Positions 49,297-57,821 of a DNA stretch of 64,000 bases are shown piece by piece (positions within the stretch are counted from its first letter, which is position 1; every line of letters begins with the position of its first letter). A model generated the notes under the pieces. The model did not search any database, was not told the origin of the DNA, and was given only the letters and a program-made list of their open reading frames with translations. The stretch comes from an uncultured Oscillospiraceae bacterium. Lineage in GTDB: Bacteria > Bacillota > Clostridia > Oscillospirales > Oscillospiraceae. The stretch lies in assembly GCA_947624065.1 (NCBI GenBank), contig CANQIO010000005.1:1-64000 (forward strand), given 5' to 3'. A program made the position numbers and the translations under genes.

Positions 49297-50491
49297 GATG
49301 TACCTCCTCCACGATACAGCCCAATCGTCCCTCTCCCAGGCGCACGCCGATCCGGTCGCCGGGAGAGGCGTCCTCCGCCCGGCGCAGCGGCGCGCCCGCC
49401 TTTTCCGCGATGGCATAGCCTCTGCCCAATACCTTCAAAGGACTCAGCGCGTCCAGCTTAGCCGCCAGGGTCGCATAGGCCCGCCGTTTTTCGCCCACGA
49501 CCCGCTCTCCCGCCGCCGCGAGCCTCGAGCGGGAATAGTCCAGCGCCATGGCCTTGGTCCCCAGGTAGACCTCCGGGTCCGTCAGCACCGGGCGCTTTCC
49601 CAGCTGCTCCAGCTTCCGCCGCAGCGTGTCCAGCCGCCCGCTCAGGGCCTGTCCCAGCCGGGCGTCCTGCTGCCGCAGCCAGGCCAGCAGCTCGTCCACC
49701 TCCGGCCCGGCGATCTCCGCGGCGTTGGAGGGCGTGGCCGCCCGCCGGTCCGCCACATAGTCGGCGATGGTCACATCCGGCTCATGGCCCACGGCGGAGA
49801 TGACCGGGATCTCGGAATCATAGATGGCCCGGGCCACCCGCTCGTCGTTAAAGGCCCACAGGTCCTCCATGGACCCGCCGCCCCGGCCGGTGATGATCAG
49901 GTCCGCCACCTGATACCGGTTGGCGTAGCGGATCGCGCCCACGATCTCCGGCGGCGCCTCCGTGCCCTGAACGCGCACCGGCAGCACCAGGATCTTCGCC
50001 AGGGGCCAGCGCCGTCCCAGCACCCGGATCACGTCGTGCACCGCCGCGCCGGCGCCGCTGGTGATCACCGCCACCCGGCCCGGATAGGGCGGCAGCGGCT
50101 TTTTGTGGGCCGGATCGAAAAGGCCCTCCGCCGCCAGCTTCGCCTTCAGCTGCTCGAAGGCCACCTGCAGATCTCCGATGCCGTCGGGGACCATGCCCGT
50201 CACATAGACCTGGTAGGCCCCGTCCCGGGGAAACACGCTGACCCGGCCCGTCACCGTCACGCCCATGCCGCTCTCCGGCCGGAACCGGAGCCGCTCGGCG
50301 CTGGAGCGGAACATCACGCACCGCACGCTGCTCTCCGCGTCCTTCAGGGTGAAGTAGTGATGGCCGGACGGGTAGATCTTATAGTTGGACAGCTCTCCCT
50401 TCACCGCCACCCGGGCCAGCATCGGGTCCGCCTCCAGCAGGGCCTTGACCCGGCTGTTCAGGGCCGTGACGGTGAAAACGGTCTCATTCAT
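49271..50491 (-). CDS. xseA: Exodeoxyribonuclease VII large subunit
   Basis: VKGELSNYKIYPSGHHYFTLKD; GRGGGSMEDLWAFNDE. Confidence 0.97.
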   Translation of the reverse strand: MNETVFTVTALNSRVKALLEADPMLARVAVKGELSNYKIYPSGHHYFTLKDAESSVRCVMFRSSAERLRFRPESGMGVTVTGRVSVFPRDGAYQVYVTGMVPDGIGDLQVAFEQLKAKLAAEGLFDPAHKKPLPPYPGRVAVITSGAGAAVHDVIRVLGRRWPLAKILVLPVRVQGTEAPPEIVGAIRYANRYQVADLIITGRGGGSMEDLWAFNDERVARAIYDSEIPVISAVGHEPDVTIADYVADRRAATPSNAAEIAGPEVDELLAWLRQQDARLGQALSGRLDTLRRKLEQLGKRPVLTDPEVYLGTKAMALDYSRSRLAAAGERVVGEKRRAYATLAAKLDALSPLKVLGRGYAIAEKAGAPLRRAEDASPGDRIGVRLGEGRLGCIVEEVHHGEERTEL

Positions 50492-50993
50492 CCTTATCCT
50501 CCGGGGACGCGTCCAACGCGCTCTCCTGCGGGGCAGGCGCGTCGGCGTGGGACACTTCGCCCCGATAGAACCCGCCCAGGACCCCGTTGATGAAGGCCAC
50601 CACCTCGGCGTCCTCATAGCCCTTGGCCAGCTCCACCGCCTCGTCCATGGACGCCGCGTCCGGCACCTCGGGCATGTACAGGATCTCATACATGGCCTGG
50701 CGCAGGATGGCCGCGGCGCTGCGGCTGATGCGCTCGGTGCGCCAGCCCCTTGCGTACCGGCCGATGAGCCCGTCCAGCTCCTCCCGCCGCTCCGCCACGC
50801 CGGCGACGCTGCGCCGGATGAAATCCAGGTCCTTTTTGGACGGTCTCTCGCTGTACAGCTCGTCCTCTGCGGCCAGGGATGCGTAGTGCTCGGGCTCAAA
50901 AAAAGCCTCCACCGCCGCCGTCGGGTCCTCCCCGGCGCCGGTCGCGGCGAAGCCCAGCTGGATGGCGATCTCTCTCGCTGCTGATCTGGTCAT
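50484..50993 (-). CDS. nusB: Transcription antitermination factor NusB
   Basis: NusB fold sequence ...ISRSAAAILRQAMYEILYMPEVPDAASMDEAVELAKGY; operon position. Confidence 0.92.
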   Translation of the reverse strand: MTRSAAREIAIQLGFAATGAGEDPTAAVEAFFEPEHYASLAAEDELYSERPSKKDLDFIRRSVAGVAERREELDGLIGRYARGWRTERISRSAAAILRQAMYEILYMPEVPDAASMDEAVELAKGYEDAEVVAFINGVLGGFYRGEVSHADAPAPQESALDASPEDKDE

Positions 50994-51062
50994 AGTCCCT
51001 CCGAATCGCAAAAATACAACAAGGAGCCCCTCAACCGGGGCTCCCTATCGATCACAAGGCGT

Positions 51063-51422
51063 TCACTTGTCAAAGGAAATACCCGTCACGTGGACGTTCA
51101 CCACCGCGCTCATGCCGGTGATGGACTCCACCTCGCTGCACACCGCGTCCTGCACCCGCACGGCGATGTCGGTGACGCTTCCGGGCGCGCGGACATTGAT
51201 GAGCACGTCGATGGTGATCCGCTCGTCGATGAAGCGGATCTTCAGGCCCTTTCCGGGATTTTTCCGTCCGAAAAGCTCCGTCAGCTCCGGTGTGTTGGGG
51301 CTGCCCAGGCCGGCGACGCCCTCCACCTCGTTGATCGCAGCGGCCACCATCACAGCCACTACGTCCTCGGAGATGTTGACAGTGCCCTTCTCTTCCTGCT
51401 TGGTGATATAGTTCTCTGCCAT
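51063..51422 (-). CDS. Asp23/Gls24 family envelope stress response protein
   Basis: GTVNISEDVVAVMVAAAINEVEGVAGL. Confidence 0.95.
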   Translation of the reverse strand: MAENYITKQEEKGTVNISEDVVAVMVAAAINEVEGVAGLGSPNTPELTELFGRKNPGKGLKIRFIDERITIDVLINVRAPGSVTDIAVRVQDAVCSEVESITGMSAVVNVHVTGISFDK

Positions 51423-51512
51423 GGGCTGCTACCTCCAAACGTCCTTCGGCACATTCTTTGGGCCATTATAACACACCGATCGCAAAAAAGGAAGAGGCAG
51501 TTTACAGCCAGA

Positions 51513-52073
51513 TCATTCCGTGACCTCGATGATGTGCAGCGCCTGGGCGGTATAGTCGGTGTTGGCCACCACCGCCTCGGTGATCTGGGCCACCTGGGTA
51601 TCCGTGAGGCCCTCCACCGGCGCGGGCACCGCCACGGTGACGCCGTCCCCGGAGACGAACACCACGCAGTCGGTGAAGTTCTTGGCCAGCAGCTGGTTCT
51701 CCAGCAGGCTCTCCTGCAGGTTCCAGGACGCCATGGCATTGATCTGCCTCATGGACTCGTCGATCACCTCCTGGGACGTATCCTGGCCGGCGCACGCCTG
51801 CTCCAGCAGCTCCAGCGCCTCGTCCCGGGAGGTCTGCCGGGTGAGCCTGGCCTCGTCGAAATAGGCCGTGACCGCCACGCTGGCGTCATCCTTCTCGGCG
51901 GACGCCGCCGTATACTGCTCCTGGGCCGCCCGCATGGCCGCGTCCTCCGCGGCCACCATGGCGGCGTCCGCCGCGCCCCAGCGGCTGTTGTAGCTCCAGT
52001 TGAGATACACCGCCGCGCCCACGAACACCAGCACGGCCACGATGACCAGATTCCGTTTCAGATTCCTTTTCAA
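51513..52073 (-). CDS. spoIIIAH: Stage III sporulation protein AH-like
   Basis: N-terminal TM, SpoIIIAH-like C-terminal domain, operon position. Confidence 0.85.
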   Translation of the reverse strand: MKRNLKRNLVIVAVLVFVGAAVYLNWSYNSRWGAADAAMVAAEDAAMRAAQEQYTAASAEKDDASVAVTAYFDEARLTRQTSRDEALELLEQACAGQDTSQEVIDESMRQINAMASWNLQESLLENQLLAKNFTDCVVFVSGDGVTVAVPAPVEGLTDTQVAQITEAVVANTDYTAQALHIIEVTE

Positions 52074-52414
52074 TGTCCATCCCTCCAGCTTTCATTCATT
52101 TTGAAGATCACGATCTTATCCGCGCCCAGCCCCGTGTAGCTGCGCACCGCGCTGGTGATGTCCAGACGCGCCGAGGCGCTGTCCGCGCCCTGGCACACCA
52201 CCGCCGCGCCTTTCTCCGAGAGCAGTACCTCCGCGCGCCCCACTCCCTCCATCTGTGTGAGCAGGGCGCTCAATCTCGCCTCCTCCGTGTCTCCGTCCGC
52301 GGCGTTCTTCCCGCCGGAGGGCCACAGCAGCAGCGCCAGCCCCACGGCGGCCACGATCAGCGCGTACCGGAACCGGCCCAGCCTCTCCAGCATGCCCTTT
52401 GCGCCGTCAGTCAT
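52070..52414 (-). CDS. spoIIIAG: Stage III sporulation protein AG-like
   Basis: LSALLTQMEGVGRAEVLLSEKGAAVVCQGADS; operon position. Confidence 0.85.
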   Translation of the reverse strand: MTDGAKGMLERLGRFRYALIVAAVGLALLLWPSGGKNAADGDTEEARLSALLTQMEGVGRAEVLLSEKGAAVVCQGADSASARLDITSAVRSYTGLGADKIVIFKMNESWRDGH

Positions 52415-52868
52415 GGTCCCTCCAGCTCTGGCGGGACGGGGGGATGCCCAGCTCCCCCTCCATCACCGCCGCCAGCGCGCCGTCATAGGCGCCGTCCACC
52501 TGGGCGGACCAGGGATACCAGACCAGCTGCTCCTCGTCCCACCGGGCCGTCACCGTCACGCCCGCCGTGTCCGGACCCGCTTTGCCCAATATATATGCTT
52601 GGCAGCGCTCCTCTATGTATGTCCTATCCAGCATTTTCGCCTCCTCCTCCGCGTCGGACACCACCGTCCTGGCTCGCTGCTCATAGCCGGCGATGCCCGC
52701 CGCCAGCTCCCCCAGATCCAGCTCCGTCACCGGCGACGCCACCGCCAGCGCGCACACCAGCGCGCAGGCCAGCCCCGTCACCTGCCGCACCCGCCCCTTG
52801 GGCGTCAGCGCCATGGCCATGGCCGACAGCACCGACGCCGCCGCGATGGCGGCGATCCACTGCCTCAC
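52407..52868 (-). CDS. spoIIIAF: Stage III sporulation protein AF
   Basis: GTG start VRQWIAAIAAASVLSAMAMALTPKGRVRQVTGLA; operon position. Confidence 0.85.
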   Translation of the reverse strand: MRQWIAAIAAASVLSAMAMALTPKGRVRQVTGLACALVCALAVASPVTELDLGELAAGIAGYEQRARTVVSDAEEEAKMLDRTYIEERCQAYILGKAGPDTAGVTVTARWDEEQLVWYPWSAQVDGAYDGALAAVMEGELGIPPSRQSWRDHD

Positions 52869-53929
52869 GGGCTCATCACCTCCGCTCCCAGCACCACCGA
52901 GATAAACAGCATCGCCCCCGCGCTGCCCACCAGCCCCAGGGCCATGCCGTAGGCCGTGCCGATGGCCCCCACCAGGGCCGCCAGCCGTCCCTCGGCGAAG
53001 GGCTCCGCCACGCAGGCCGCGGCCTTGTACAGCACATAGTGCAGGCCCAGGCCCAGCGCCGGGCCCACGCACACGCACACCACCGCCGCCAGGCCGAACG
53101 CCCCCACCGCCCCCCGCAGCAGGGCCGCCCCGGCCAGATAGGTGTCCGCCGCGTCCGCCAGGATGGAGCCCACCACCGGCAGCGCCGCCGCGATGGCCGT
53201 CTTGGCCAGGCTCCCGGCCGCCTTGTCCGCCGTGCCCGCCACCACGCCGGTCACCGTCAGGGCCAGGGTGAACACCGTGGTGAGCCCGGCCAGCAGCGTG
53301 GAGCACACCCAGCCGGTCAGCTTCACCGGTCCCCCCAGCGCCCCGGAGGGCAAGGCCGCGTTGGCGGCGCTGGCCGCGGCATAGGCGTAGATCAGCGGCA
53401 GCACCACGTCCATCCCCACCGTCATGAGCACGTCCATGAACAGCGCCGACGCGGCGTATTTGACGGCCGCCGAGGCCCCGTGCCCCCCCGCCGCCGAGGC
53501 GCCGGCGATGGTGGGCAGCAGCGCCCGGGAGAAGTCCGACAGCTCCGCCAGCGCCTGGCGCGTCTGGCCCAGGAAGGAGCGCATGTCCCCCGCGCAGACC
53601 GCCATGATGGCCATCGCGCCGCCCAGCAGCACATATTCCGGGGCCTTCCCCCCTTCGCTGAGCGCGGCCGCCAGCGAGCACAGCAGCGTCACCGCCAATG
53701 CCACGCACGCGCTCCGGGCCGCCGCCTTCAGCTGGCCGGACAGGGCCTCGACCGCCCAGGACCATATCCGCCGCCACAGCCCGCCGCCCGCCGCCTCATA
53801 GACGCTCACATCCCCCATGATGGCCCGGGCAGACTCCGGCAGGGCCTGCTCCACCTCTTCCGCCTGGGCGGCATAGGCCGGCACAGGCAGCAGCAGCGCG
53901 CATATCAAAAGAAACAGCACCGTTCTCAT
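52865..53929 (-). CDS. spoIIIAE: Stage III sporulation protein AE
   Basis: Signal peptide and multi-TM SpoIIIAE sequence; operon position. Confidence 0.9.
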   Translation of the reverse strand: MRTVLFLLICALLLPVPAYAAQAEEVEQALPESARAIMGDVSVYEAAGGGLWRRIWSWAVEALSGQLKAAARSACVALAVTLLCSLAAALSEGGKAPEYVLLGGAMAIMAVCAGDMRSFLGQTRQALAELSDFSRALLPTIAGASAAGGHGASAAVKYAASALFMDVLMTVGMDVVLPLIYAYAAASAANAALPSGALGGPVKLTGWVCSTLLAGLTTVFTLALTVTGVVAGTADKAAGSLAKTAIAAALPVVGSILADAADTYLAGAALLRGAVGAFGLAAVVCVCVGPALGLGLHYVLYKAAACVAEPFAEGRLAALVGAIGTAYGMALGLVGSAGAMLFISVVLGAEVMSP

Positions 53930-54312
53930 GTCAGCTCCGAGATCATCTGCAGCAGCGCCCGGATCAGGGGCAGCGCCGCCCCCATGGCGCAGGCTGCGCC
54001 GGTCAGCTCCACCGCCGAGGCCACGGCGCTCTGCCCCGCGTCCTTGCACAGGTCCGCCCCCAGCCGCGTGACGATGCCGATGCCCACGCATTTGAGCACG
54101 GGCGTCACCACCGCGGGGCTCAGCCCCGTCTGCTCTCTGGCCAGATCCACTGTCTGGCGCAGCTGGCCCATCAGCTCCGCCGCCATGGCCGCCGCCGCCA
54201 CGCATACCGCCGCCGTCACGGCCAGGCCCATCTCCGGCACATTGCGCTTTAAGAGCAGCGCCGCCACCGCCCCGGTCAGGCCCAGGGCCACCGCCTTCAT
54301 CAGCACGCTCAT
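53926..54312 (-). CDS. spoIIIAD: Stage III sporulation protein AD
   Basis: Multi-TM, LLLKRNVPEMGLAVTAA; operon position. Confidence 0.9.
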   Translation of the reverse strand: MSVLMKAVALGLTGAVAALLLKRNVPEMGLAVTAAVCVAAAAMAAELMGQLRQTVDLAREQTGLSPAVVTPVLKCVGIGIVTRLGADLCKDAGQSAVASAVELTGAACAMGAALPLIRALLQMISELT

Positions 54313-54506
54313 CCCAGCTCGAACAGCCGGCGGATCAGCTCGAACAGCTCCGCGATCCGCTGCACCAGGATCACCAGCACCACCACCAGCCCCGCGATCG
54401 TGGTCATCAGCGCCTGCTCGTCCCGGCCGGAACGGCTCAAAAGCAAGTTCAGCACCGCCACCAGGATGCCCACCGCCGCGATTTTGAAGATCAGATCTAC
54501 ATCCAT
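54309..54506 (-). CDS. spoIIIAC: Stage III sporulation protein AC
   Basis: MDVDLIFKIAAVGILVAVLNLLLSRSGRDEQALMTTIAGLVVVL. Confidence 0.92.
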   Translation of the reverse strand: MDVDLIFKIAAVGILVAVLNLLLSRSGRDEQALMTTIAGLVVVLVILVQRIAELFELIRRLFELG

Positions 54507-54534
54507 GTTCTCCATCCTTGGTCATATGCCCGCC

Positions 54535-55032
54535 TCACATGAGCAGCACCGCCAGCGCCGCCGCCCCGGCGGCGGAGAGCCCCACCCAGAGCTTTCCCCG
54601 CTCCCGCAGTGCCGCCCACGCCTCGTCCCTGGCCCGCTCCATCTGCTGGCAGCAGCCGGCCAGGGCCCGCACCTGCTCCGCCGCGCCGTAGCGGCCCAGC
54701 ACCGGCCCCAGCGGCTCCAGCAGCCGCCGTTCCTGTTCCGGCAGCGGCCGGATCGCCGCCGCCCAAAGCGCCGCTGCCTCCCGTCCCTCGGGTCGGGAGA
54801 GCTCCCCGGCCATCCGCCGGCAGAGCGCGCCCGCCTCGCCGGCCAGCAGCTCCCCCAGCTTGGCGAACAGCGCCGGCAGCGGCGTCATGAACCGGCCCAG
54901 CTCGAACTCCATCATGTCCAGCATCCGGCACAGCTCCGCCCGCAGCGCCGCCCGGGCCCGCAGCCGGTCCGCGCCGGCCAGGCCCGCCAGGAGCCCAGCC
55001 GCCGTCAGCGCCAGCGCTCCCGTCAGCCGCAT
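54535..55032 (-). CDS. spoIIIAB: Stage III sporulation protein AB
   Basis: SpoIIIAB length/topology; operon position. Confidence 0.85.
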   Translation of the reverse strand: MRLTGALALTAAGLLAGLAGADRLRARAALRAELCRMLDMMEFELGRFMTPLPALFAKLGELLAGEAGALCRRMAGELSRPEGREAAALWAAAIRPLPEQERRLLEPLGPVLGRYGAAEQVRALAGCCQQMERARDEAWAALRERGKLWVGLSAAGAAALAVLLM

Positions 55033-55907
55033 AGATCACGCTCCACCGTATAGCGCCGCCGGCCGTCCCGCCGCTCCACCCAGACCCGCCGGCGGAACAC
55101 CTCCGCTTCGACGAGGGACCGGACCGTCTGTCCGTCCCGGCAGCCGCGCTCCCCGTGGGCCGTGGCCAGCAGCGCCACCCCGCAGCCGGCCGCCCGTTGC
55201 AGCGCCTGCGCGTCCTCCTGGCCGCCGATCTCGTCCATCGCCACCACCTGGGGGCCCATGGTCCGGACCAGCAGCCCGATGGCCTGCGCCTTGCCGAGCC
55301 CCGTCATCACGTCCGTCCGGGGCCCCAGATCGAAGCCTGGCTCCCCATCCCGCGCCCCGGCGATCTCCCCCCGCTCGTCCGCCACGGCCACCCGCAGCCC
55401 CTCACAGGATAGCCGGCGCACCAGCTCCCGCAGGAGCGTGGTCTTGCCGCCGCCCGGCGGCGCGCAGATCACCGTGGAGGCAAAGCCGCCGGCGGTGAGC
55501 GCGTCCCAGATGCCGTCGGCGCAGCCCTCCGCGGCCCGCGGCACCCGGATGGCCATGCCGGAGATCTCCCGCAGTCCCTCCAGGCCCGCCGGTCCGACCA
55601 GGGCGGTGCCGCACAGGCCCACCCGCACCCCGCCGGGTGCGGCCAGGTAGCCCTGGCGCAGCTGTTCCCCCGCCGCGTGCAGGCTGGCGCCCGTGGCCGC
55701 CTCCGCCACGGCGCGCATGTGCTCCTCCGTCACCGGCCCGGTCCCCAGGCCGTATTCCTTCCCGTCCACCAGCGCCGTCGCCTCCCGGCCCCGCCGCAGC
55801 CGCAGCTCCTCGCAGCGGGCCTGGTCCTCCGGCGGCAGGCTCTCCGCCGCCCGCCGCAGCGCCGGCGGCAGCAGCGCCGCCGCGGCCGTGAATCCATCCA
55901 TCGCCAT
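55023..55907 (-). CDS. spoIIIAA: Stage III sporulation protein AA (AAA ATPase)
   Basis: VICAPPGGGKTTLLRELVRRLS; VADERGEIAG. Confidence 0.93.
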   Translation of the reverse strand: MAMDGFTAAAALLPPALRRAAESLPPEDQARCEELRLRRGREATALVDGKEYGLGTGPVTEEHMRAVAEAATGASLHAAGEQLRQGYLAAPGGVRVGLCGTALVGPAGLEGLREISGMAIRVPRAAEGCADGIWDALTAGGFASTVICAPPGGGKTTLLRELVRRLSCEGLRVAVADERGEIAGARDGEPGFDLGPRTDVMTGLGKAQAIGLLVRTMGPQVVAMDEIGGQEDAQALQRAAGCGVALLATAHGERGCRDGQTVRSLVEAEVFRRRVWVERRDGRRRYTVERDLCG

Positions 55908-55976
55908 CCCTCCCAGGGCAAGCCTATGAGCCTGTCCGGTCCATTATGACTGGGGCACAATTCACACTCTGTTCAC

Positions 55977-56014
55977 ACCGTACGGTTGACTTCAACCGGC
56001 CGGTTTGGTAAACT
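55977..56014 (+). promoter_or_regulatory. Promoter TTGACT-N17-TAAACT with palindromes ACCGTACGGT and AACCGGCCGGTT
   Basis: 12-bp perfect palindrome inside the -35/-10 spacer. Confidence 0.65.
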
Positions 56015-56075
56015 ATTTCAGTTATTAATTATTGTTGTAAGAAAATGATCACATGAAAGGAGCCGTCTCATCCCT

Positions 56076-57821
56076 ATGCGCGAGATCCTCACAGGCTATT
56101 GGGGAAAGTACAAAGATTCCCTGATCCTGACCCCCATTTTCGTTTTGCTGGAGACCGTGGTCACCCTGGCCCTGCCCACGCTGATGAGCAACATCGTGGA
56201 CGTGGGCGTGGCCACCGGCAACCGGCGCTACATCATCATCTGCGGTCTGCTCATGACGGCGCTGGCCATCCTGAGCGCCGTGTCCGGCTATATCAGCACC
56301 TGGAACGCCTCACGGGCGGCCAACGGCTTCGGGGCCAACCTCCGCTCAGCCATGTACCGGCAGATCCAGGAATTCTCCTTTGCCGACATCGACCGGTTCT
56401 CCACCGCCAGCCTCATCACCCGCACCACCAGCGACGTGCGCCAGCTGCAGATGGCAGTGCAGATGATGCTGCGCACCTTCATCCAGGCGCCCTTCCAGCT
56501 GCTGGTGGCTATGGCCATCGTCGTCTCCTACTCCCGGAAGCTGGCCCTCATCTACATGGTGGCGGTGCCGCTGCTGTTCGTGGGCGTCGTCACGGTGATG
56601 ACCCTGGTGGATAAGCTCTTCCTGCGGGTGCAGCAAAAGCTGGACGCCATGAACGCGGACATCCAGGAGAACCTGATCGCCATCCGGGTGGTGAAGGCCT
56701 TCGTCCGCCAGCACTACGAGCGGCAGAAGTTCAAGAAGGCCAACGACGAGCTGACCCGGTCCAACCTGAAGGCCGTGGGCGTGATCATCGCCATGAGCCC
56801 GCTGGCCACCATCGTGCTCAACGCGGTGACGCTGTGTATCTACTGGTTCGGCGGGCGGATGGTGGCCACCGGCGAGATCGAGTCCGGTCAGCTACTGGCG
56901 GTCATCAGCTATCTGAACCAGATCATGATGAGCGTGATGATGTTCTCCATGGTGCTGATGCAGTACACCCGCTCCCGTGCCTGCGGCAAGCGCATCGCCG
57001 AGGTGCTGGACACCGTGCCCGACATCCAGGACCGGCCAGACGCCCCCCAGCGGACCATCGAGCCGTCCCGGGGCAGCGTGGAGTTCAAAAACGTCTCCTT
57101 CCGCTATTCCCGCACCGGCAACGGCGAGGACGTGCTGCGGAACATCTCCTTCTCCGCCGCCCCCGGCCAGACCGTGGCCATCGTGGGCGGCACCGGCTCC
57201 GGCAAGTCCAGCCTGGTGAACCTGATCCCCCGGTTCTATGACGTGACCGAGGGGCAGGTACTGGTGGACGGCGTGGACGTGCGAGATTACCGCATCCGCG
57301 ATCTGCGGGACGGCATCGGCATGGTGCTGCAGAAAAACGTCCTCTTCTCCGGCACCATCCGCCAGAACATCGCCTGGGGCAAACAGGACGCCACCGACGA
57401 GGAGATCATCGACGCCCTCAAGAGCGCCCAGGCCTGGGACTTCGTCTCCCAGATGCCCGACGGGCTGGACACCCGCATCCAGCAGGGCGGCACCAACGTC
57501 TCCGGCGGCCAGAAACAGAGGCTGTGCATCGCGCGGGCCATGCTGAAAAAGCCCGCCATCCTCATTTTGGACGACAGCACCAGCGCCGTGGACTCCGACA
57601 CCGAGGGCCGCATCCGGGAGAGCTTCTCCCGGGAGCTGTCCAACACCACGGTGTTCATCATCGCCCAGCGCATCTCCTCCGTGGTGAACGCGGACAAGAT
57701 CGTGGTGCTGGACGAGGGCGGCGTCGAATCCGTGGGCACCCACGAGCAGCTCATGGAGCGCAGCCCCATCTATCGGGACATCTACACTTCGCAGGTAGAG
57801 GAGGCGCTGAGCAATGGCTGA
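56076..57821 (+). CDS. ABC transporter ATP-binding/permease (heterodimeric exporter subunit A, degenerate Walker B)
   Basis: GGTGSGKSSLVNLIPRFYDV, VSGGQKQRL, ILILDDSTSAVD. Confidence 0.95.
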   Translation: MREILTGYWGKYKDSLILTPIFVLLETVVTLALPTLMSNIVDVGVATGNRRYIIICGLLMTALAILSAVSGYISTWNASRAANGFGANLRSAMYRQIQEFSFADIDRFSTASLITRTTSDVRQLQMAVQMMLRTFIQAPFQLLVAMAIVVSYSRKLALIYMVAVPLLFVGVVTVMTLVDKLFLRVQQKLDAMNADIQENLIAIRVVKAFVRQHYERQKFKKANDELTRSNLKAVGVIIAMSPLATIVLNAVTLCIYWFGGRMVATGEIESGQLLAVISYLNQIMMSVMMFSMVLMQYTRSRACGKRIAEVLDTVPDIQDRPDAPQRTIEPSRGSVEFKNVSFRYSRTGNGEDVLRNISFSAAPGQTVAIVGGTGSGKSSLVNLIPRFYDVTEGQVLVDGVDVRDYRIRDLRDGIGMVLQKNVLFSGTIRQNIAWGKQDATDEEIIDALKSAQAWDFVSQMPDGLDTRIQQGGTNVSGGQKQRLCIARAMLKKPAILILDDSTSAVDSDTEGRIRESFSRELSNTTVFIIAQRISSVVNADKIVVLDEGGVESVGTHEQLMERSPIYRDIYTSQVEEALSNG

